A DNA stretch of 20,307 nucleotides, taken from contig JAAYPU010000214.1 in the NCBI GenBank assembly GCA_012519645.1, positions 1-20,307 of the forward strand, in the 5' to 3' direction. Each line of letters starts with the position of its first letter. Within the stretch, counting starts at the first letter, position 1. Origin of the DNA: Clostridiales bacterium (GTDB taxonomy: Bacteria; Bacillota; Clostridia; Peptostreptococcales; JAAYPU01). This document shows, in pieces, positions 14,884 through 20,307 of the stretch. A program made the position numbers and the translations under genes. The notes under the pieces were generated by a model that worked only from the letters and a program-made list of their open reading frames with translations, had not been told where the DNA came from and did no database searches.

Positions 14884-16665
14884 ATGAAAAATGTGAATAT
14901 TAATATTAATGGTATGACTTTTGAGGCAGATGCAAACGATACCATATTGGAAGCCGCTAAGAAGAATGGCATTATCATCCCGAGTCTGTGCTATTTGAAG
15001 GATGTGCACGAAGGTGGATATTGCAGAGTTTGCGTTGTAGAGGTAGATGGAGAAAAAAATCTAAGAACATCATGTAACACAAAAGTTAAAGAAGGCATGG
15101 TAGTAAAAACTAATACACCAAAGGTTAAACAGGCAAGAAAACTCGTTTATGAGCTATTACTGTCCAATCACCCCAAGGATTGCCTAAGCTGTGCAAGGAA
15201 TCAGCATTGCGAACTACAGGAATTAGGAGAAATCATACAAATAGACGAAGATCGTTTCACCGGTGTACTCTCTAATACTAGTATTGATGATTCTAATCCA
15301 TCTATAGTAAGAGATGCATCAAAATGCGTCCTGTGCAGAAGATGTATTACTATGTGCAACGAAGTGCAAGGCGTTGGCGCTATTAACATTCAAAACCGAG
15401 GCTTCGACTCATATATCGGCTCAGCGGAAACATTGGATTTAAAGGATACCAATTGTGTATTATGCGGCCAATGTACGACTGTATGTCCTGTCAATGCTCT
15501 TAAAGAAAAGGATTCCATTGAAGATGTAATAGCAGCTTTAAATGATCCTAATAAGCGCGTTGTCGCTCAAACTGCTCCTGCAATACGTGCAGCACTGGGA
15601 GAGGAATTTGGATTCGAACCGGGAACATTAGTAACCGGGAAAATGGTAGCTGCATTAAAGCTTATGGGATTTGATGATGTATTTGATACAAACTTTGCAG
15701 CAGACCTGACCATTATTGAAGAAGGGACAGAATTTTTAGGAAGAGTTAAAAAGGCGTTAACTAAAGAAAAAGCAGTGCTTCCAATGATCACAAGCTGCAG
15801 TCCCGGTTGGATCAAGTATATTGAGCATACCTTCCCTGACTTACTTGGACATCTTTCAACCTGTAAGTCACCTCATATGATGCTTGGGGCTTTAGTTAAG
15901 AGCTACTATGCAGAACAAATCAATGAAAAGCCTGAAAATATTTATGTGGTTTCTATAATGCCTTGTACAGCCAAAAAATTTGAATGTACAAGAGAAGAAA
16001 TGCCAAATGATGTAGATGCGGTTCTTACCACCCGTGAGCTTGCAAGGATGATCAAAGATTTCGGTATAGATTTCAAAAACTTAAAGGATAGCAGCTTTGA
16101 TCCGATTCTGGGTCTGTCATCCGGTGCTGCTGATATTTTCGCCAATACAGGCGGTGTAATGGAAGCAGCAATCAGAACGGTTTATGAGGTCATTACCGGC
16201 AGAGAAGTTCCTTTTAAAGATTTGCATATCAAACCCATTATGGGGTTGGAAGGAATCAAGGAAGGTTCCCTTCTGATAGAAAAAGCTCTTAAAGAATGGA
16301 AAATCCTTGAAGGTGTTGAAGTTAAAGTAGCTGTAGCCAGCGGACTTAAAAATGCAAAGGTATTATTAGACCAAATCCAAAATGGCACATCGCCTTATCA
16401 CTTCATAGAAATCATGGCATGTCCGGGCGGTTGCATAAGCGGAGGCGGTCAGCCGCGAATGACTACAAAAGAAGTAAAACAGAAGAGATTAGAAGCAATC
16501 TATAAGGAAGACGAAGGCAAAGTCTTGAGAAAATCTCATGATAATGAAGAAGTCAAAAAACTCTACAGTGATTTCTTAGGAGAACCAAACGGGCATAAAT
16601 CACACGAATTACTTCACACTCATTATGTACCAAGAGGCAGATTTAACGAACTCCTAGAAAGATAA
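14884..16665 (+). CDS. hydA: [FeFe]-hydrogenase catalytic subunit HydA
   Basis: A 593-residue protein with the multi-cluster layout of NAD-linked [FeFe] hydrogenases. An N-terminal [2Fe-2S] domain (Cys36, 47, 50, 64) is followed by a His-Cys3 [4Fe-4S] site (His96, Cys100, 103, 109). A two-cluster ferredoxin domain follows (Cys148-158 and 191-201), then the H-cluster domain. H-cluster motifs are TSCSPGW (303-309), MPCTAKKFE (359-367) and MACPGGCISGGGQP (511-524). It should reduce protons or oxidise H2 in the cytoplasm, with HydB and HydC linking it to ferredoxin and NAD(P)H. The first motif has Ser where the textbook form has Cys. The ATG at 14884 follows AGGAGGTGAT, which begins at the hydB stop. 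It ends in LHTHYV.PRGRF without the extra C-terminal [2Fe-2S] domain of Thermotoga HydA. Confidence 0.95.
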   Translation: MKNVNININGMTFEADANDTILEAAKKNGIIIPSLCYLKDVHEGGYCRVCVVEVDGEKNLRTSCNTKVKEGMVVKTNTPKVKQARKLVYELLLSNHPKDCLSCARNQHCELQELGEIIQIDEDRFTGVLSNTSIDDSNPSIVRDASKCVLCRRCITMCNEVQGVGAINIQNRGFDSYIGSAETLDLKDTNCVLCGQCTTVCPVNALKEKDSIEDVIAALNDPNKRVVAQTAPAIRAALGEEFGFEPGTLVTGKMVAALKLMGFDDVFDTNFAADLTIIEEGTEFLGRVKKALTKEKAVLPMITSCSPGWIKYIEHTFPDLLGHLSTCKSPHMMLGALVKSYYAEQINEKPENIYVVSIMPCTAKKFECTREEMPNDVDAVLTTRELARMIKDFGIDFKNLKDSSFDPILGLSSGAADIFANTGGVMEAAIRTVYEVITGREVPFKDLHIKPIMGLEGIKEGSLLIEKALKEWKILEGVEVKVAVASGLKNAKVLLDQIQNGTSPYHFIEIMACPGGCISGGGQPRMTTKEVKQKRLEAIYKEDEGKVLRKSHDNEEVKKLYSDFLGEPNGHKSHELLHTHYVPRGRFNELLER

Positions 16666-16677
16666 ACATAATTCGAA

Positions 16678-16713
16678 GAAAACAGCTTTTGGATCGATCC
16701 AAAAGCTGTTTTC
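16678..16713. terminator. Palindromic terminator of hydCBA, probably bidirectional
   Basis: A perfect 36-bp palindrome runs from GAAAACAGCTTTTGGATC to its mirror, centred at 16695/16696. It lies 12 bp past the hydA stop. The distal arm ends in TTTTC, and the other strand reads TTTTC as well, so it can also stop leftward transcription from trmB. Confidence 0.85.
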
Positions 16714-16817
16714 TATTTCTCAAATATACCGTCAGCTATAACCAAATCATACTTTAGCCCAATCGTTTGATTATTCTCGTCCTTCAACGTTCTTTGAAAG
16801 ATGAGTTACAACAAAGT

Positions 16818-16840
16818 GGATGGCGGTTTATCATCCATCC
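16818..16840. repeat. Hairpin beside the GC-rich inverted-end element
   Basis: GGATGG (16818-16823) and CCATCC (16835-16840) form a 6-bp stem with an 11-nt loop. It lies 10 bp from the 123-bp element and may be part of the same unit. Confidence 0.4.
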
Positions 16841-16849
16841 TCTTAAACG

Positions 16850-16972
16850 CTGACGCTTAAAAATGAGGCTAGTTCTAGGCGCGCCGAGGCTGAACAGCGG
16901 AGCGTACTTCCGGCTACGTGAGCATGTGAAGCCGAGACAGCAACAACGAAATAGACCATTTTTAAGTGTCAG
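16850..16972. mobile_element. 123-bp GC-rich element with inverted ends (MITE-like), overlapping the trmB 3' end
   Basis: The ends CTGACGCTTAAAAATGAG (16850-16867) and, on the other strand, CTGACACTTAAAAATGG (16972-16956) are near-identical inverted repeats. The interior is far richer in GC than the surroundings (for example GGCGCGCCGAGG at about 16879-16890) and contains short complementary blocks. There is no coding frame of note. The right end supplies the last codons and stop of trmB. I take it for a miniature mobile element or a structured interspersed repeat. No target duplication is evident to me. Confidence 0.55.
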
Positions 16973-17600
16973 ACTTTGCCCGGCAGAAGTTGATCCTACA
17001 TCCCATCCCACTAAACTTCTCCTCATACTCCGTCTTCACGCTTTCAATCTGTGTACTGTGCAAATCATATGTCACATCAAAAACCTCAAAGCCATTTCCC
17101 CTTAATTCTTCCAATGAAAAATCAAAAAATCCTCTGTTATCGGTTTTGAACTCTATAATCCCTTCGGGCTTCAATATTTTTTTATACTTTTCCAGGAAGT
17201 TCTTATGTGTCAGACGTCTTTTGGCATGCCTGTCTTTTGGCCAAGGATCACTAAAATTGAGATATATTTTATCAATCTCATTTTCATCAAAAAAATTTTC
17301 TATATCCTCTGCAAATTTCCATAGAAAGACAATATTATTTAATTTCTTTATTCTTGCTTTTTCCAATGCTCTTAACAATACGCTCCCTATGGGTTCAAAA
17401 GCAATATAATTGAAGTTCGGATTCATTTCTGCCAGCGTAGTAATGAATTGTCCCTTGCCGCAGCCTATCTCTATATGAATATTATTGTTATTATTGAAAT
17501 ATCTTTTCCATTGTCCTTTGTTTTTTTCCGGTTCCAATGAGAGATATTCCGAATAGCTTAATACCTTTTCTTTTTCGTTTTTTACTCTGCGTTGTCTCAT
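16962..17600 (-). CDS. trmB: tRNA (guanine-N7-)-methyltransferase TrmB
   Basis: A 212-residue S-adenosylmethionine-dependent enzyme that makes m7G46 in the variable loop of tRNAs. The SAM-binding motif IEIGCGKGQFI (44-54), the acidic residue in AFEP (67-70), the family signature FSDPWPKDRHAKRR (116-129) and the C-terminal TEYEEKF (190-196) are all visible. Length is normal (about 210-220). The ATG at 17600 follows AAGGAAAAA, a moderate ribosome-binding site. The last residues, SDT, and the stop come from the end of the neighbouring GC-rich inverted-end element, a small change at a non-catalytic terminus. It stands alone between hydCBA, with which it converges, and the repeat region upstream. 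Confidence 0.95.
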   Translation of the reverse strand: MRQRRVKNEKEKVLSYSEYLSLEPEKNKGQWKRYFNNNNNIHIEIGCGKGQFITTLAEMNPNFNYIAFEPIGSVLLRALEKARIKKLNNIVFLWKFAEDIENFFDENEIDKIYLNFSDPWPKDRHAKRRLTHKNFLEKYKKILKPEGIIEFKTDNRGFFDFSLEELRGNGFEVFDVTYDLHSTQIESVKTEYEEKFSGMGCRINFCRAKSDT

Positions 17601-17621
17601 TTTTTCCTTTTTCCTTTTGTT

Positions 17622-17782
17622 TAGTGATTAGTGATTATGAAGGTCTCGGGTCTCGGGTCTCAGGTCTCGGGTCTAAGGTCTCTGATCGAAGGTCCGGCGT
17701 CTGAATTAACTAAGAATTTAATAACTAAGAACTAATAGTTAAGGTAGAACTTTTTCTTTCAGTAAAAGTTCTTCTACCGCGT
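17622..17782 (+). repeat. Composite heptamer-array/hairpin element E5
   Basis: Eighteen 7-bp units run without a phase break from 17622 to 17747. They pass from TAGTGAT types to GTCTCGG types and then to AATAACT types, ending in AATAGTT and AAGGTAG. A hairpin follows, with arms GGTAGAACTTTT and AAAAGTTCTTCTACC (about 17743-17778). It begins 21 bp upstream of the trmB start codon. I see no right-hand array here, so this copy may be half an element. Confidence 0.75.
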
Positions 17783-17840
17783 TGATTTAGCATATTTTGA
17801 GTGATTTGATAAGATTTCTATCCATCAGCCATTGAAAGCG

Positions 17841-17966
17841 ATGAAATTTCGAAGCAAAAATGACAGGATGTCAGTTTTAGGTCAACCGCAGCATGGACGC
17901 TATCGTTTGACCGTGCGAGAAATTCCGGAGATTGAAATGATGCTGATGCAGAAAGATTATCATTAA
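17841..17966 (+). other. Structured intergenic segment with a doubtful 41-codon frame
   Basis: The segment contains TGACA/TGTCA (17861-17873) and a longer hairpin, GGTCAA/TTGACC, with further CG and AGC/GCT pairs inside (17880-17912). An ATG at 17841 opens a frame of 41 codons (MKFRSKNDRMSVLGQPQHGR...) to a TAA at 17964-17966, but without a ribosome-binding site. The dyads and higher GC make a structured repeat or small RNA at least as likely as a protein. The rest of 17783-18012 shows nothing else. Confidence 0.3.
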
Positions 17967-18012
17967 CGAAAGAATTATGCTAAATTAATTTTTTTTGAGT
18001 ACTAAAAATCTT

Positions 18013-18042
18013 AAACGATTGAGGAAATTTCCTCAATCGTTT
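18013..18042 (-). terminator. Terminator of the nrdD-nrdG operon
   Basis: A perfect 12-bp stem, AAACGATTGAGG with its complement around AAATTT, overlaps the nrdG stop codon. On the minus strand it is followed by AAGATTTTTAG, a modest T tract. Confidence 0.75.
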
Positions 18043-18724
18043 ATCTTATAATGATTTCTTGTACATGATCTTTTAGAGTTTGCCTTATTTCTTCCAGCTC
18101 GTCGATGGTAAATGAGGTATAAGACCCTGAATCATTCAATACCTGACCTGTCATTTTGAAATTTTGAATACAGTACCTCTTCACGTTACCGATTTCTTTT
18201 ACTATTTTAAGCAAATCTATTATTCCTATGATTTCTTTATGCACTGTAGTCCTGAATTCATAGTCTATCCCTGAATCTTTGATAATATCTATACTTTCCT
18301 TAATAGCGTCCATATCTGCGTCTGCATTTACTATTTCCTGATAACGTGCCAAAGGAGCTTTAATATCCATAGCAATATAATCAATCAATTGCCCCTCTAC
18401 CAGCTTCCTTAGTACTTTAGAATTGCTTCCGTTCGTGTCTAACTTTACAAGATATTTTAGTTCCTTTACTTTTTGAATAAAATCATACAATCCCTCATGC
18501 AGTGTGGGCTCCCCTCCAGAAATACACACTGCATCCAGATATTTTTTTCTCGCCCTGAGAAATTCAAAAATACCTTCCTCTTCAAGGACCGTTCCCGTTC
18601 TTAATACTAACTCCGGATTATGGCAGTATCCACATCTGAAGTTACACCCGCCTGTAAACAAAACGGTACTGATTTTATCAGGATAATCAATAAAGGATGT
18701 TTTAGTCTGACCATATATTTTCAC
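18041..18724 (-). CDS. nrdG: Anaerobic ribonucleotide reductase activating protein NrdG
   Basis: A 227-residue radical-SAM enzyme that uses a [4Fe-4S] cluster and S-adenosylmethionine to put the glycyl radical on NrdD. The cluster motif CNFRCGYC is at Cys27, 31 and 34, followed by HNPELV. ISGGEPTLH (68-76) is the SAM-binding segment. The form without the short NrdG core, about 225 residues, is the common clostridial type. The start is GTG at 18722-18724, three bases after the nrdD stop, with only a weak GGATGAT upstream, so translation is probably coupled to nrdD. That coupling matters because nrdD carries a premature UGA, although ribosomes restarting or reading through could still reach nrdG. 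Confidence 0.92.
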   Translation of the reverse strand: MKIYGQTKTSFIDYPDKISTVLFTGGCNFRCGYCHNPELVLRTGTVLEEEGIFEFLRARKKYLDAVCISGGEPTLHEGLYDFIQKVKELKYLVKLDTNGSNSKVLRKLVEGQLIDYIAMDIKAPLARYQEIVNADADMDAIKESIDIIKDSGIDYEFRTTVHKEIIGIIDLLKIVKEIGNVKRYCIQNFKMTGQVLNDSGSYTSFTIDELEEIRQTLKDHVQEIIIR

Positions 18725-18727
18725 ATA

Positions 18728-20307
18728 TCATCCAACCTTAGATACTGTAGATGCCGATAAATTTTTTAAGCTGTTTTCTACAGAGAACTCTTTTCTGTCT
18801 TTAAATTCTTCTTGTTTTCCCTTGTTCCATGATTGTACTGGGCGATGGAAACCAACAACTCTGGACCATACCTCTGCCTCTTTTCCACACTTCGGACACT
18901 CAAAATGCTCGCCTGAAATATATCCATGGTCAGGGCAGATTGAGAAAGTAGGAGTTATAGTTATATATGGTATCCTTGTGTTTTCCATAACTCTCTTTAT
19001 AAACAATTTGCATGTTTCAACATTGTGGATTTGTTCACCGATAAAACCATGCAGCACTGTACCACCCGTATATAAAGTCTGTAAAATTTCCTGCTTCTCA
19101 ATAGCTTCAAAAATATCATCCGTAGTGTGGACAGGAATCTGAGTAGAATTTGTATAATAAGGTTCTTTTTCTCCCTGCGTAATAATGTTCGGGAATAATT
19201 TTTTGTCCATTCTCGCAAATCTGTAGCTGGCTCCTTCAGCAGGAGAAGCTTCCAAATTCCAAAGGCTTCCTGTTTCCTCTTGATATATCTGAATGATTTT
19301 ATTCATGAATTCCATTATTTCTACTGCAAAATCATTGCCTTCTTCAGTAGTAATATCCACACCTAAAAGGTTAAGACAGGCTTCATTCATTCCATTTAAA
19401 CCTATGGTTGAAAAATGGTTTTTAAAATATTCACCTGTTGCTGCTTTTATATCATTAAGATAGTATTGAGAATATGGATATAACCCTAAATCCATATATT
19501 TTTCTAATATTTTACGTTTGCTCTCGCATATCTCCTTTGCATATCCCATCAAAACATGAACTCTCTGTTTGAATTCTTCTTTTGTTTGAGAAAGATAGCC
19601 TATTCGGGCCATATTAATTGTTACAACATTAATAGATCCCGTAAGCGGATTTGCTCCGAACAATCCTCCGCCGCGCTTTCTAAGCTCTCTGTTATCAAGC
19701 CTCAGACGGCAGCACATAGAACGTATATCTTCCGGGGATAAATCTGAATTCAGGAAATTTGCAAAATAAGGTGTTCAAAATTTTCTTGTCATCTCCATTA
19801 TTTTATTAACAGCTTCTGAATCCCATGGAAAATCCTCTGTAATATTGACTGTAGGAATAGGGAAGCTGAAAGCACGTCCTGCGCCATCACCCTCCATCAT
19901 AACTTCGCTATATGCAATATTAAACATATCCATTTCTTTTTGGAATTCACCGTAGGTTTTATCCATTAATTTTCCGCCGATAATAACAGCTTGATCTTTC
20001 AAAATAGGATGGGCTGTAATATCTAACGTAATATTTGTAAAAGGAGTCTGGAATCCTACTCTTGTAGGAACATTCAAATTGTATATAAAACGTTGCACAG
20101 CTTTTTTGACTTGTTTATAATCCAATTCATCATAATATATAAAGGGAGCGAGATAAGTATCCACACTGGAGATTGCCTGTGCGCCGGCTGATTCTCCTTG
20201 AAGTGTATAGAGTAAATTCGCAATTTGCATTAGCGCAGATTCAAAATGCTTCGGTGGTTTTGATTCTATTTTGCCTTTCGCACCTTTAAAGCCTCTGGAA
20301 AGAAAAG
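18728..20307 (-). pseudogene. nrdD: Anaerobic (class III) ribonucleoside-triphosphate reductase NrdD, partial and interrupted by an in-frame UGA
   Basis: The visible frame enters at the right edge (5' end missing) reading ...SRGFKGAKGKIESKPPKH and continues through NVPTRVGFQTPFTNI, typical of NrdD. It then stops at TGA (19777-19775) after MEMTRKF. The same frame goes on without a shift as TPYFANFLNSDLSPEDIRS, MCCRLRLDNRELRKRGGG and on to TGA at 18728. Related proteins have a glycine at the UGA position (KFG-TPYF), so one G-to-T change (GGA to TGA) explains it. The rest is intact: the MCCRL segment, Zn-site cysteines (CPDHGY...CPKCG) and the glycyl-radical motif RVVGFHRPV. It reduces NTPs to dNTPs without oxygen, with NrdG. 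A nonsense mutation, a sequencing error or readthrough are all possible. The otherwise undamaged frame suggests the change is very recent. Confidence 0.82.

Noticed and set aside
19775..19777. Selenocysteine codon in nrdD
   Set aside because: The position is glycine in relatives, not cysteine. The only dyad just downstream (CTGA/TCAG with a 2-nt loop) is too weak for a bacterial SECIS element.
18728..20307. Two separate genes or a frameshift in nrdD
   Set aside because: Both halves are in the same frame (1047 bp apart at their stops, divisible by three) and together give one continuous NrdD alignment. Only a stop codon separates them.

Overview
The window looks like a chromosome segment of a low-GC, strictly anaerobic, endospore-forming Firmicute of the Clostridia type. 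The grounds are AT-rich DNA with strong GGAGG ribosome-binding sites, the sporulation genes spoIIID and spoIIQ, an [FeFe]-hydrogenase operon and an oxygen-sensitive class III ribonucleotide reductase. I cannot name the genus.

Layout, left to right. 1-1122 (-): 3'-truncated soluble chemotaxis receptor. 1540-3213 (-): phosphoglucomutase/phosphomannomutase. 3431-4897 (-): mbl-fabZ operon. 5353-5631 (+): spoIIID. 5674-6444 (-): SpoIIQ-like LytM protein behind a sigma-F-type promoter. 6861-7929 (-): lrgA-lrgB pair. 8051-9292 (+): class I aminotransferase with its own terminator. 9507-11010: complete IS element of the ISNCY/IS1202 type with 19-bp direct repeats. 11029-16713 (+): hydC-hydB-hydA hydrogenase operon with a consensus promoter, a leader of about 230 nt and a palindromic terminator. 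16962-17600 (-): trmB. 18041-20307 (-): nrdG preceded by nrdD, which carries an in-frame UGA and runs off the window.

How genes work together. mbl, spoIIQ and spoIIID form the usual cell-shape/sporulation neighbourhood, but spoIIID is flipped. HydC, HydB and HydA should form a cytoplasmic electron-bifurcating hydrogenase. Its HydB has lost the usual C-terminal ferredoxin domain and is fused to a complete GltD/NfnB-like FAD- and NAD(P)-binding module. That implies a second flavin site and perhaps NADPH coupling. NrdD/NrdG supply deoxynucleotides without oxygen, if nrdD is functional.

The main structure not explained by genes is a family of intergenic elements at 1316-1563, 3231-3430, 6504-6880 and 17622-17782, with a degenerate hairpin-rich relative at 5101-5281. 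Most consist of long runs of 7-bp units. Several different unit sequences follow each other without losing the 7-bp phase, and the runs lead into a hairpin. The elements reach into or abut the stop codons of pgm, lrgB and fabZ, and one hairpin forms a textbook terminator for lrgAB. A separate 123-bp GC-rich element with inverted ends supplies the 3' end of trmB.
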